Part shown: one piece after another, positions 35,178 to 44,685 of the stretch | Position numbering within the stretch: the first letter of the stretch is position 1 | Layout of the letters: each line of letters opens with the position of its first letter | Source of the DNA: Bacteroidales bacterium | GTDB lineage: Bacteria > Bacteroidota > Bacteroidia > Bacteroidales > JAQUTK01 | Direction: 5' to 3' | Length of the DNA stretch: 64,000 nucleotides | Assembly: GCA_028709785.1 (NCBI GenBank) | Contig: JAQUTK010000008.1 | Coordinates: 1-64,000 of the forward strand | The notes under the pieces: model-generated | The model's database searches: none | The model's input: only the letters and a program-made list of their open reading frames with translations | Told to the model about the DNA's origin: nothing | Position numbers and translations under genes: made by a program

Positions 35178-37550
35178 ATGTTTATACACAATCTGACAGT
35201 TGCACTTCGCAACCTGAGCAAGTACAAGACGCAAAGTATCGTCTCTATTCTCGGTTTAGCAGCGGGCTTCGCTTGCTTCTCCCTCACCGCTATGTGGATA
35301 CGCTATGAAAATAGTTATGACCGGTTTCAACCGAAAGGAGATCGCATCTATCGGATTGTGACGCAAGACAAAAAACAAGCCAAGGGGTATTACGAGTTTT
35401 TGCCTGATCCTATGGGCGACTATCTAAAATCTCACTTTCCGGAAGTAGAAGAAGTATCGCTGGTGGACTCATACGCAACTGCTTTATTCGCATCTAAAGA
35501 GGGCGATGAAGAAAGAAAAATGACAACTGGTATCATAAGAATTGACAGTGGGTTTATCAAGATGTTTGACCTTCCAAGAGAGTTGATTACACAACTGCAA
35601 CCTTCTCAATCGGGCAAACAACCGATTGCAGTGGTGCAAAGCATGGCCGATTATTTAGCCGGGAAGGGAAAGAGTCCTATAAACATGGTCAGTGAACCGG
35701 GACCCAAACAATTTGAGATCAGGGGAGTCTTGCCTGAATGGGAACGAACTGAAATCAAATTTAAGGCAGTAGCTATCAGCTATGAGAAGACAAATTATTG
35801 GAATATTCCGTATCTCTATGTCTATGTACTGCTGAAAGAAGGAAGCGATGAAAAGGCTTTTATGCAAAAAATAAAAGAGCTGAAAGTGGATGGAATGCCG
35901 AGGATTGGAGATAACTTCATGGCTGTTCCACTCCATGATATGCACAGGGTGATGCCTTCCGACCGTTCCAACATGCGCACGAAATATGAACATATCCGCA
36001 TCTTTGCACTTGCCGGCGCTATGGTGATCCTCTGCGCGTTGTTCAACTACCTGGTTCTTTTTATCACACGACTCAAGATGCGCGGTCGCGAACTTGCGCT
36101 TCGCAAGGTAAATGGTGCCTCTGATAGCTCTTTGATGGGGACTCTCCTCCTTGAGTTTGGTCTGGTACTGTTGATGGCTCTTTTTATAGGCGAATGTATG
36201 GTTGAGCTTTCTCTCTCCTTCTTTAAGGAGGTATCACGTGCCAACATGGAACCCATGGATATCTACAAGGAGACATTATTCTTTGCCTTCCTCCTTTATG
36301 TGATCACCTTGCTTCTCTGTGCTTTGCCAATCTACTATTTCAGACGGAAGACATTGTATGCGCATCTGCACGGCAAGATTGAAAATGGGGTGCGCAATAT
36401 TTTTCAAAAGGTCGTGTTGGTCTCGCAGATACTGATGAGTGCAATCATGATTGTTGCGACCACTGTCATCTTTTTACAGGTACGATACTTGCAAAATCAG
36501 TCTCTGGGGTTGAATCCACACAATATCTACACGATCCATTCATTGGTTAGACAATCATCCGACCTGAGTCCGCTGGAAGAGAAGCTGAAACAGTTGCCTT
36601 CCGTGGATAAGATTGCCATTACTCATGGTAATTTCTTTCCCAATTGTACGTATGACGCATCTACGAAGGTAATGCAGGAAGGAACTATTGATCCTACGCC
36701 CGTCTATATCATGCATTGTTTCACTGATGCCCGTCTGTTTGAAATGGCTGAAATCCGCTTGCTCGAAGGAAGATATTACCGTACGGAAGAGACACACGAA
36801 GTGGTCATCAATGAATCGGCAAAGAAGCTGTTAGGTGAAAAAGGAACACCCGGCAATCAGGTGGATGGTCACACGATTGTAGGTGTTGTTGCAGATTGTT
36901 ATACCGAGTCCCCACTCCTTCCTGCCAATCCAACGATCTATCGCAACATTATGGATAGAGATGGCTTCTCTGATTACATGAAAGGGTATGGCAGAATCAC
37001 AATTACCTTCAAGCTAAAAGAAGGGGTGATACAGAAGAACGAAGATCTGGAGAAGCTAAAGGAAGAGATCAATGATCTAGCGAAAGATATGCAGAATGCT
37101 TCTCCTTTTATCTCCAGTTGGGAAAAGAGTTATGAAGATATCTTCCTAAACTCCGAAAAGAACCTGGCGAAGCTCTTTTCCATCGTTAGCATCATCTGTC
37201 TGTTGATCTCTATCTTCGGCATCTATTCGCTGGCATCCCTCACCTGTGAGCAGCGTCGCAAGGAGATTGCCATCCGGAAGATCAATGGAGCAACGATGAA
37301 AGATATCTTGAATCTCTTTTTCAAAGAGTTCTTTCTCCTGCTGGGCATCGCACTGGTAATTGCTTTCCCTATCGGATATTATGTGATGAACCTCTGGCTG
37401 GAACAATATACAAGACGGGTACCAATGGGTCTCCCACTCTTTCTGGGGGTGGCTTTGAGTCTGGCACTGGTCATCGTGGCATCGATCTTCTTACGGGTGT
37501 GGCGCGCAGCATCAGCCAACCCGGCGGAGGTGGTCAAAGAAAACAACTAA
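35178..37550 (+). CDS. MacB/FtsX-type ABC exporter permease, paralogue 2
   Basis: The 790-residue product has the same architecture as the permease at 30587. The N-terminal 40 residues (MFIHNLTVALRNLSKYKTQS) and the last 140 are almost the same, while the two periplasmic cores differ widely. The transmembrane motifs RELALRKVNGASDSS and RRKEIAIRKINGATMKDI are kept. The divergent periplasmic parts suggest the two copies recognise different cargo or form a heterodimer. The ATPase gene follows after 43 nt. Confidence 0.9.
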   Translation: MFIHNLTVALRNLSKYKTQSIVSILGLAAGFACFSLTAMWIRYENSYDRFQPKGDRIYRIVTQDKKQAKGYYEFLPDPMGDYLKSHFPEVEEVSLVDSYATALFASKEGDEERKMTTGIIRIDSGFIKMFDLPRELITQLQPSQSGKQPIAVVQSMADYLAGKGKSPINMVSEPGPKQFEIRGVLPEWERTEIKFKAVAISYEKTNYWNIPYLYVYVLLKEGSDEKAFMQKIKELKVDGMPRIGDNFMAVPLHDMHRVMPSDRSNMRTKYEHIRIFALAGAMVILCALFNYLVLFITRLKMRGRELALRKVNGASDSSLMGTLLLEFGLVLLMALFIGECMVELSLSFFKEVSRANMEPMDIYKETLFFAFLLYVITLLLCALPIYYFRRKTLYAHLHGKIENGVRNIFQKVVLVSQILMSAIMIVATTVIFLQVRYLQNQSLGLNPHNIYTIHSLVRQSSDLSPLEEKLKQLPSVDKIAITHGNFFPNCTYDASTKVMQEGTIDPTPVYIMHCFTDARLFEMAEIRLLEGRYYRTEETHEVVINESAKKLLGEKGTPGNQVDGHTIVGVVADCYTESPLLPANPTIYRNIMDRDGFSDYMKGYGRITITFKLKEGVIQKNEDLEKLKEEINDLAKDMQNASPFISSWEKSYEDIFLNSEKNLAKLFSIVSIICLLISIFGIYSLASLTCEQRRKEIAIRKINGATMKDILNLFFKEFFLLLGIALVIAFPIGYYVMNLWLEQYTRRVPMGLPLFLGVALSLALVIVASIFLRVWRAASANPAEVVKENN

Positions 37551-37593
37551 CGAATGAATTAAACTATTTAAAAACGTAATAAACAAAGTAATC

Positions 37594-38268
37594 ATGATTA
37601 AGACAGTAGAATTGCAAAAGATCTTCCGTACGGAAGAAGTAGAGACTTGGGCGTTAAACAATGTCTCTCTGGATGTAAAAGAGGGTGAGTTTGTGGCTGT
37701 AATGGGTCCTTCCGGTTGTGGTAAATCAACCCTTCTGAATATCCTCGGTTTGCTCGATAACCCTACGAGTGGCGAATATTACCTGAATGGCATCGAGGTG
37801 GGTAAGTACAGCGAATCGGAACGTACCAATCTGCGTAAAGGGGTGATCGGTTTCGTCTTTCAGAGCTTTAACCTGATCGAGGAACTTTCAGTATTCGAAA
37901 ACATCGAACTGCCACTGCTCTACATGGGTGTTTCCAAGAGTGAACGGAAGAAACGTGTGGAAGCTGTGATGGAACGAATGAATATCGCTCACAGAGCAAA
38001 GCATTTTCCACAACAGCTCTCCGGAGGTCAACAACAACGTGTGGCCATAGCCAGAGCGGTTATCGCTAACCCGAAGGTGATTCTTGCGGATGAGCCGACC
38101 GGTAACCTCGACTCAAAGAATGGTCTGGAAGTGATGAACCTCCTCACCGAACTGAATAAAGAGGGCACTACCATCATCATGGTGACACACAGTCAGCATG
38201 ACGCGGGCTTTGCTTCCAGAGTCATCAACTTGTTTGATGGACAGGTGGTTGCTGAGACTCAGTTATAA
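37594..38268 (+). CDS. ABC exporter ATPase (MacB/LolD type)
   Basis: The 224-residue product has Walker [10 protein letters not shown], the Q-loop FVFQSFN, the signature LSGGQQQR, Walker [13 protein letters not shown] and the His-loop TMVTHSQ. Length and motifs fit the stand-alone ATPases that power MacB/LolCE-type permeases. It is the only ATPase in the locus, so it must serve both permeases at 30587 and 35178. Confidence 0.93.
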   Translation: MIKTVELQKIFRTEEVETWALNNVSLDVKEGEFVAVMGPSGCGKSTLLNILGLLDNPTSGEYYLNGIEVGKYSESERTNLRKGVIGFVFQSFNLIEELSVFENIELPLLYMGVSKSERKKRVEAVMERMNIAHRAKHFPQQLSGGQQQRVAIARAVIANPKVILADEPTGNLDSKNGLEVMNLLTELNKEGTTIIMVTHSQHDAGFASRVINLFDGQVVAETQL

Positions 38269-38291
38269 TTCCTATTCAAAAACAGAAAACT

Positions 38292-39770
38292 ATGAACAAG
38301 TTTGTGCTCCTCTCTCTTACGTCTCTGTGGCTCTTTCAGCCGCTGAAGGCCGAAGTTACTCCACGGACATTCACGTTGCGGGAGGTCATTGATCTGGCAC
38401 GCTTACAGTCGCCCGATGCAATGAAGGCGAGACATAGTTTTCAGTCGAGCTACTGGCAATACCGTTCCTACAAAGCAAACTTCCTTCCTTCTGTGTCACT
38501 TACTTCGTCTCCCTACCTCACGCATAGTGAAAACCGGATAACTCTGGAAAGTGGGAAGTCAAAGTTTGTGATGCAGGATCAGATGTATGTGGATGCTACA
38601 TTGACGGTCAACCAGAGTATTCCACTGACTGGTGGTAGTTTGTTTGTCAAATCAAAACTACAGCGTGCCGATGAATTCAGCGACAATACTCATTCCTACA
38701 ATTCGACACCGATTCTGATTGGTTTCTCGCAAGATCTCTTCGGCTATAACTCTCTGAAATGGAGTATGAAAACCGAACCGCTCTATTTTGAGAAGGCTAA
38801 AAAGAGTTATGTGGAAACAATGGAACTGGTGGCTTCACAGGCCTGCAATTACTTCTTCAATCTGGCAGATGCATTGTCCGACCTGAACACAGCTCATAAG
38901 AATCAGGCAAATGCGGATACACTTTATCGTTTTGCACAAGGGCGTTACAATATCGGTACAATCGCTGATAATGAGTTGCTCCAGCTGGAGATCAACAAAT
39001 TGCAGAGCGAGACCGATGTCATTCAGGCGGAGGCAAACGTAAACTATTATCAGCAACAGCTCCGCTCCTTTCTGGGAATAAACGATGATCGTGAAATCAA
39101 ACTGGTGGTGGATTCCACTGTGCCAGCCATGCAGATCGAAGAAGAAAAGGTAATGGCTCTTACTTTAACGAATAGTCCGGACATAGCTAATCTGCGTCTC
39201 AATGAGCTGATGAGTGAAAGTAATGTGGCTTATCGAAAGGCGAATAACGGTTTGAAGATGGATGTCTACGCTCAGTTTGGTTTGACTCGGACATCCGAGG
39301 ATATCAATACCTCCTATAGAGATCTGGCTCAGCAACAATATGTGCAGGTGGGTATCTCCATCCCCCTTCTCGACTGGGGGTTGGGACGGGGAAAAGTCAA
39401 GGTGGCTCAGTCGCAACTGGATCTGACAAGAGTGGAAAACGAACAGCAGAAAAACAACATCGAACAGAATGTACAACGGCTGGTATGGCAGTTCAATTTG
39501 CAGGCAAACATGATACGTATTGCCGCAAAGACGGCTGAAACTGCTCAGAGACATCATGAGGTGACGCAAAGGCTCTATCTGTTGGGCAAGTCAACAATAT
39601 TGGACCTCAATGCGGCGATTGCCGGCAAAGATTCCAGGCAAAAAGCCTATATCAGAGCAATTGCTTCCTACTGGGGATTGTATTACACACTCAGAAGCAT
39701 GACCTTGCATGACTTCGAAAGTGACACACCTCTTACAGATGAATGGCTCATCTTACTCAATAAACAGTAA
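38292..39770 (+). CDS. TolC-family outer membrane protein of the ABC exporter locus
   Basis: The 492-residue exported protein has a signal sequence ending in LKAE, then FTLREVIDLARLQSPDA and two TolC-type helical repeats (QGRYNIGTIADNELLQLEI; LYLLGKSTILDLNAAI). It lies between the ATPase and the adaptor with gaps of about 20 nt, so it completes a tripartite exporter. It is distinct from the TolC at 16810 in the RND operon. Confidence 0.9.
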   Translation: MNKFVLLSLTSLWLFQPLKAEVTPRTFTLREVIDLARLQSPDAMKARHSFQSSYWQYRSYKANFLPSVSLTSSPYLTHSENRITLESGKSKFVMQDQMYVDATLTVNQSIPLTGGSLFVKSKLQRADEFSDNTHSYNSTPILIGFSQDLFGYNSLKWSMKTEPLYFEKAKKSYVETMELVASQACNYFFNLADALSDLNTAHKNQANADTLYRFAQGRYNIGTIADNELLQLEINKLQSETDVIQAEANVNYYQQQLRSFLGINDDREIKLVVDSTVPAMQIEEEKVMALTLTNSPDIANLRLNELMSESNVAYRKANNGLKMDVYAQFGLTRTSEDINTSYRDLAQQQYVQVGISIPLLDWGLGRGKVKVAQSQLDLTRVENEQQKNNIEQNVQRLVWQFNLQANMIRIAAKTAETAQRHHEVTQRLYLLGKSTILDLNAAIAGKDSRQKAYIRAIASYWGLYYTLRSMTLHDFESDTPLTDEWLILLNKQ

Positions 39771-39790
39771 TTATAAAAACACTATCAGAC

Positions 39791-41038
39791 ATGGATATAC
39801 AGATTCCCAAAAAGAAGTTTTACGTAAAATATAAGTTTCATCTCGCCGGAGCGACCTTATTGATAGCACTGCTCTGTTACATGATCATCGCATCTCTGGG
39901 TCCTGCCAAGCTTCGTATTGACAGTGAGGAGGTGAAAATCGGGGAAGCAGTGAACGACAAGTTTATGGAGTATGTGGATGTAGAGGGTGTCATACAGCCG
40001 ATCCTTACCATACGGGTCAATGCGCGGGAAAGAGGCAGTGTGAAGCAAATCGTCGCCGAAGAGGGAGCCATGCTTAAGACAGGCGACACCATCCTGGTGC
40101 TCGACAATCCGGATCTTCTCAGAGAGATTGAGGACCAACAGGATGAGTGGCACAAGACCCTTATGAGCTACAAGGAAAAAGAACTGGAGATGGAACAGAA
40201 GAGTCTGAACCTGAAACAGCAGACGATGAAGGCAAGCTACGAACTGAGCCGTTTGCGCAAGAGTTTTGAGCTCGATAAAGAAGAGTTTAAGATGGGCGTC
40301 AAGAGCAAGGCGCAACTGGATGTTTCTCAGGATGATTATGAATATAACCTGAAAAATACGGCTCTTCAGCTCGAGAGTCTGCGCCATGACTCCGCCATGA
40401 CAATCATCAACAGGCAACTGCTGAAAGATGATCAGAGTCGGGCAGAGAAAAAGTATCTTCGCTCCAATGAGCGTATCGGCGAACTGGTGATCAGAGCTCC
40501 TTACAGCGGTCAGTTGAGCTTTGTGAACGTGGTGCCCGGACAGCAAATCGGTACCGGTGAGAGCGTTGGAGAGATTAAAGTATTGGATCAGTTCAAGATA
40601 CGTACTTCCTTGAGTGAGTTTTACATAGACAGAATTACCAATGGTCTCCCGGGATCCATTAACTATCAGGAAAAGAAGTATCCGGTACATGTGACAAAGG
40701 TAGTGCCGGAAGTAAAAAACAGGATGTTTGATATCGATCTGGTCTTTAACGACAGCATGCCCGACAACGTACGCATCGGCAAAAACTACCGGGTACAGGT
40801 AGAATTGGGACAACCCGAACAGGTGTTGGTTATTCCGAAAGGAAACTTCTTTCAGGCAACAAGTGGAGAATGGATCTTTAAGCTGACACCTTCCGGTGAC
40901 AAAGCGGTGAGACAGAAGATTGTGATCGGTCGTCAGAATCCTTTGCAATATGAAATACTCGAAGGATTAAAACCCGGCGACAAAGTCATCGTTACCGGAT
41001 ATGACAAGTTTGGCGATGTACAGGAACTGGTACTGTGA
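39791..41038 (+). CDS. HlyD-family periplasmic adaptor of the ABC exporter
   Basis: The product is 415 residues, anchored by an N-terminal transmembrane helix (about 17-34). It has a lipoyl half (GSVKQIVAEEGAMLKTGDTI), a long coiled-coil hairpin (about 105-220, many Glu/Lys/Gln), and then the second half (LVIRAPYSGQLSFVNVVPG) and a beta-barrel region ending in LKPGDKVIVTGYD. It should connect the permease and the TolC partner, as MacA does for MacB. It is the last gene of the locus and converges on rarA with a 61-nt gap. Confidence 0.9.
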   Translation: MDIQIPKKKFYVKYKFHLAGATLLIALLCYMIIASLGPAKLRIDSEEVKIGEAVNDKFMEYVDVEGVIQPILTIRVNARERGSVKQIVAEEGAMLKTGDTILVLDNPDLLREIEDQQDEWHKTLMSYKEKELEMEQKSLNLKQQTMKASYELSRLRKSFELDKEEFKMGVKSKAQLDVSQDDYEYNLKNTALQLESLRHDSAMTIINRQLLKDDQSRAEKKYLRSNERIGELVIRAPYSGQLSFVNVVPGQQIGTGESVGEIKVLDQFKIRTSLSEFYIDRITNGLPGSINYQEKKYPVHVTKVVPEVKNRMFDIDLVFNDSMPDNVRIGKNYRVQVELGQPEQVLVIPKGNFFQATSGEWIFKLTPSGDKAVRQKIVIGRQNPLQYEILEGLKPGDKVIVTGYDKFGDVQELVL

Positions 41039-41099
41039 CAACTAAGTTGTGATAAAGGGGACATTGCTTGTAATAGGACCTGATGTGTGACTCGTCCTG

Positions 41100-42368
41100 C
41101 TACTTGTAACGTCCCTCCCACAGCTTATTCATAATCTCTTTGATCTTCGCTTCGGAAGCGTTCTCCTGCGGTTTCCACAATACTTTGTCTTTGAGGGCAT
41201 CAGGAAGAAATTGCTGTTTGACAAAATGATGGGGATAATCATGCGAATATTTGTAGCCTGCACCATAGTTCAGTTCCTTCATCAGCTGAGTCGGCGCATT
41301 GCGTAGATGCAGTGGCACCGGTTGATTACCGGTTTGCTCTATAAGTGCCAACGCATCATCTATTGCCTTATAGGCTGAGTTACTCTTCGCACTTGTTGCC
41401 AGATAGATGGTCGTTTCGGCCAGGATAATACGTCCCTCGGGCCATCCGATCTTCTGCAAAGCATCAAAACAGGTATTGGCAATGAGCAGCGCATTGGGAT
41501 TGGCAAGACCAATATCTTCGGCTGCAGAGATGACCAGTCGACGGGCAATAAATGTGGGATCCTCTCCCCCTGCTACCATACGAGCCAACCAATAGATTGC
41601 CGCGTCAGGATCGCTGCCCCGGATACTCTTGATAAACGCCGAGACGATGTCGTAATGTATCTCTCCTTCTTTATCATAAGCCATCGGATTGGCTTGTAAC
41701 CGTTCAACGACTTTATCGTCGGTAATCACCACCTCATTACTTTCCTCGGCACTTACCACCAGATCAAGGATATTGAGCAGTTTGCGGGCATCACCGCCGG
41801 AGTAACGAAGCATCGCCTCGTACTCTTTGACTTCAATCTTTTTCTGTTTGAGTACGATATCTGTTTCCAGTGCATGATGCATCAGCTGAAGCAGTTCATC
41901 CTTGTCAAGCGATTTAAGCACATAGACCTGACAGCGGGAGAGCAAGGGACGGATCACCTCGAAAGAAGGGTTTTCCGTTGTCGCGCCAATCAGCGTCACA
42001 ATACCACTTTCGACAGCACCCAACAGAGAGTCCTGCTGTGCTTTGCTGAAACGATGAATCTCATCAATGAATAGTATCGGACTGGCAGACTGGAAGAACT
42101 GCTGTTTGCGGGCGGTTTCAATCACCTCGCGCACATCCTTCACACCGGAGTTGATCGCACTCAAGCTAAAGAAGTTCGTCTGCAACGTATTGGCTATGAT
42201 ACGTGCCAGCGTCGTTTTACCCACGCCGGGAGGTCCCCAGAGGATAAACGAAGAGAGTCGTCCTCCTTCAATCATTTTTCGAAGCACTGCACCTTCACCT
42301 ACAAGGTGTTTTTGTCCGATGTAATCGTATAGAGATGTGGGGCGTATTCTTTCAGCAAGTGGTTGCAT
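41100..42368 (-). CDS. rarA: replication-associated recombination protein A, AAA+ ATPase
   Basis: The 422-residue product is full length for RarA/MgsA. It has [16 protein letters not shown] at the N-terminus, Walker [10 protein letters not shown] (about 45-53), Walker [10 protein letters not shown], sensor-1 [10 protein letters not shown] and the C-terminal MgsA region ([10 protein letters not shown], then [11 protein letters not shown]). RarA acts at stalled replication forks together with the replisome. A perfect -7 element lies 25 nt upstream. It is transcribed divergently from the AI-2E family gene. Confidence 0.96.
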   Translation of the reverse strand: MQPLAERIRPTSLYDYIGQKHLVGEGAVLRKMIEGGRLSSFILWGPPGVGKTTLARIIANTLQTNFFSLSAINSGVKDVREVIETARKQQFFQSASPILFIDEIHRFSKAQQDSLLGAVESGIVTLIGATTENPSFEVIRPLLSRCQVYVLKSLDKDELLQLMHHALETDIVLKQKKIEVKEYEAMLRYSGGDARKLLNILDLVVSAEESNEVVITDDKVVERLQANPMAYDKEGEIHYDIVSAFIKSIRGSDPDAAIYWLARMVAGGEDPTFIARRLVISAAEDIGLANPNALLIANTCFDALQKIGWPEGRIILAETTIYLATSAKSNSAYKAIDDALALIEQTGNQPVPLHLRNAPTQLMKELNYGAGYKYSHDYPHHFVKQQFLPDALKDKVLWKPQENASEAKIKEIMNKLWEGRYK

Positions 42369-42392
42369 ATCTGTTTGCGTTCATTGATTCAG

Positions 42393-42400
42393 CAAATATA
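42393..42400 (-). promoter_or_regulatory. Bacteroidetes -7 promoter element of rarA
   Basis: TATATTTG on the minus strand fits TAnnTTTG perfectly, giving a leader of about 18 nt. Confidence 0.6.
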
Positions 42401-42508
42401 CCGATTATTCCAGTACCACAAAATGGGTGGACTGAATTATTCAGAAGAAATAAGGGAGAAGGCTATTCTTTTTAGACAGACCTTTATCTTGATTCCATTC
42501 TTTTTATG

Positions 42509-42516
42509 TATGTTTG
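42509..42516 (+). promoter_or_regulatory. Bacteroidetes -7 promoter element of the AI-2E family gene
   Basis: TATGTTTG fits TAnnTTTG perfectly. Transcription should start near 42523, about 10 nt before the ATG at 42533. Confidence 0.6.
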
Positions 42517-42532
42517 AAAATAATTTGCAAGA

Positions 42533-43615
42533 ATGACAAACATGGAAGGAAAGAATCAGAATGTATTGATGCAACAGGTCTTATTTTTACTGTTGCTGAT
42601 CGGATTGGCCTCATTATTCATCAGAGAGTTATCTTTCTTTGTCAGTTCATTTCTCGGGGCTATCACCTGCAATGTCCTCTTGAAAAGACCTTTCAACACG
42701 ATGGTCAACCGATGGAAATGGCCAAAGAGCCTCTCTGCTATCACACTAATGGTTGGAGTCTCACTGGTGATTGCTGCCATCTTGTGGTTACTCTTTAACC
42801 AGGTGGTCATCAAACTCTCTGAGATAGAAAACTTTCAAATCACAGAAGGTTTTGATGTGATCCGCCAAAAAACGAAGGAGATCACCGGCTATAACATCAT
42901 TCCGGAAGATATCATAACCAAGACAGCCACCACCCTCACAGGTATTGTCACAGATGTGTTTAATACGACTTACCGTGTGGTTGCCAATCTGTTTATGATG
43001 TTCTTTCTGCTCTATTTCATGATAACGGCAGATGACTCTTACAAGAATCTCTTTACCGATTTCCTTCCGCTTTCTGATGAAAACAGAAAAATGCTTACCG
43101 ACGAATCCTTCAACATGATCTATGCCAACTCAATCGGCATTCCGTTGATGATGACCGTACAAGGTTGCTTTGCGATATTGGGATACTTTATTTTTGGTGT
43201 GGGTGATCCTTTCTTCTGGGGAATATTGACCGGTTTCTTCAGTATTATCCCGATTGTAGGGACAACAGTGATATGGCTCCCACTCTCTATTTACATGATG
43301 GCTACGGATAATGCCTGGATGGGTATCGGATTGATTGCGTATGGCGGACTGGTCATTACCAATGTGGATAATCTGTTTCGTTTTATCCTGATGAAGAAAA
43401 TAGCCGATGTACATCCGCTCATTACAGTATTGGGAGTCATATTCGGACTATCCTTGTTCGGTTTCTGGGGAATTATTTTTGGTCCGTCGCTCCTCTCTGT
43501 TTTCCTTTTGCTTGTTAAGACGTACCGCAGCGAATACATTGACACGCATGAACCTGTAACAGATGCCATACAGATTGAAGAGATAAAAGAGATTCAGGAC
43601 AAAGAGGAGGAATAA
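42533..43615 (+). CDS. AI-2E/PerM-family membrane transporter
   Basis: The 360-residue membrane protein has helices near 12-45, 65-90, 145-165, then 205-225, 230-260, 275-295 and 305-335. It carries the family motif region PLMMTVQGCFAILGYFIFGV and GFFSIIPIVGTTVIWLP. A Glu/Lys-rich cytoplasmic tail ends it (EEIKEIQDKEEE). Family members are oligomeric exporters or Na+/H+ antiporters; the cargo of this one is unknown. The ATG at 42542 is an alternative start. Confidence 0.88.
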   Translation: MTNMEGKNQNVLMQQVLFLLLLIGLASLFIRELSFFVSSFLGAITCNVLLKRPFNTMVNRWKWPKSLSAITLMVGVSLVIAAILWLLFNQVVIKLSEIENFQITEGFDVIRQKTKEITGYNIIPEDIITKTATTLTGIVTDVFNTTYRVVANLFMMFFLLYFMITADDSYKNLFTDFLPLSDENRKMLTDESFNMIYANSIGIPLMMTVQGCFAILGYFIFGVGDPFFWGILTGFFSIIPIVGTTVIWLPLSIYMMATDNAWMGIGLIAYGGLVITNVDNLFRFILMKKIADVHPLITVLGVIFGLSLFGFWGIIFGPSLLSVFLLLVKTYRSEYIDTHEPVTDAIQIEEIKEIQDKEEE

Positions 43616-43634
43616 AACACATAGAGCCATAAAC

Positions 43635-43670
43635 AAAACGAGGAGCCTTTGAAAAAAGACTCCTCGTTTT
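43635..43670. terminator. bidirectional terminator between the AI-2E family gene and fabD
   Basis: AAAACGAGGAG (43635-43645) and CTCCTCGTTTT (43660-43670) pair perfectly around a 14-nt loop. T-tracts end the stem on both strands, serving both convergent genes. Confidence 0.92.
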
Positions 43671-43688
43671 GATATAGGACTATTCTAC

Positions 43689-44570
43689 TTAAAGTGTAGC
43701 CACTTCAGCCACAACTTCTTTATTGATTTTCTTAACCAATCCCTGAAGCACAGCGCCGGGGCCTACTTCAATGAACGTGTCGCAACCATCAGCGATCATG
43801 TTTTGTACTGATTGCGTCCAGCGAACCGGAGCAGTCAGTTGCTTCAACAGATTTGCCTTGATCACAGCAGGATCTGTCTGAGGTTTGGCATCCACATTCT
43901 GATACACCGGACAGACAGGGGTATGAAACTCTGTCGCCTCAATCGCTTCTGCCAGTTCGATACGGGCAGGTTCCATCAATGGGGAGTGAAACGCACCACC
44001 CACAGGCAGCTTCAAAGCGCGTTTGGCACCGGCTGCAAGCATCTGCTCACAAGCGGCCTCCACAGAGGGGATATCTCCCGAGATAACCAGCTGTCCCGGA
44101 CAGTTATAATTTGCAGGCACCACAACTCCATCAATGCCGGCACAGATCTCTTCTACCTTCACATCATCCAGTGCCAATACAGCTGCCATCGTCGAAGGTT
44201 CGATCTCACAGGCTTTTTGCATCGCCATCGCACGTTTGGACACAAGTACCAGACCATCCTCAAAGCTGAGTGCACCGGCAGCTACCAAAGCGGAGAACTC
44301 ACCCAACGAGTGACCTGCCACCATGTTTGGCTGAAATGATTCTCCGAGTGTCTTTGCCAGAATTACTGAATGGAGAAATACCGCGGGCTGCGTTACTTTG
44401 GTCTGACGAAGATCTTCCATCGTCCCTTCAAACATAAGATCGGTAATACGAAAACCGAGAATCTGATTTGCTTTTTCAAAGAGGTCTTTGGCCACAGGAG
44501 AGTTCTCGTACAGTTCTTTTCCCATACCTACAAACTGCGATCCCTGACCGGGAAATACATATGCTTTCAT
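43689..44570 (-). CDS. fabD: malonyl-CoA:ACP transacylase
   Basis: The 293-residue cytoplasmic enzyme has the FPGQGSQ start, the nucleophile Ser in AGHSLGE (S88), Arg in SKRAMAMQ, and the catalytic His in GAFHSPLM (H195). FabD moves the malonyl group from CoA to acyl carrier protein to begin fatty-acid elongation. It is monocistronic: a perfect -7 element lies 37-44 nt upstream and a terminator 19 nt downstream. Confidence 0.96.
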   Translation of the reverse strand: MKAYVFPGQGSQFVGMGKELYENSPVAKDLFEKANQILGFRITDLMFEGTMEDLRQTKVTQPAVFLHSVILAKTLGESFQPNMVAGHSLGEFSALVAAGALSFEDGLVLVSKRAMAMQKACEIEPSTMAAVLALDDVKVEEICAGIDGVVVPANYNCPGQLVISGDIPSVEAACEQMLAAGAKRALKLPVGGAFHSPLMEPARIELAEAIEATEFHTPVCPVYQNVDAKPQTDPAVIKANLLKQLTAPVRWTQSVQNMIADGCDTFIEVGPGAVLQGLVKKINKEVVAEVATL

Positions 44571-44606
44571 TTCTAACTAAATTAAATGAATAATAATAAT
44601 CCGACG

Positions 44607-44614
44607 CAAAAGTA
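44607..44614 (-). promoter_or_regulatory. Bacteroidetes -7 promoter element of fabD
   Basis: TACTTTTG followed by CG on the minus strand fits TAnnTTTG perfectly and gives a leader of about 30 nt. Confidence 0.65.
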
Positions 44615-44635
44615 GTATAATATCATTAATTGTCT

Positions 44636-44643
44636 TAGTTTTG
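44636..44643 (+). promoter_or_regulatory. Bacteroidetes -7 promoter element of the GH13 gene
   Basis: TAGTTTTG fits TAnnTTTG perfectly. It overlaps a TTG at 44641, ruling that out as a start and supporting the ATG at 44686. Confidence 0.65.
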
Positions 44644-44685
44644 TCGTATAAAATAACAACTACACCGTTTAACACTCCCCTACGA

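Noticed and set aside
39857-40948. 363-codon leftward open frame
   Set aside because: It lies fully antisense to the HlyD-type adaptor gene, which has recognisable domains. Its translation has no recognisable motifs.
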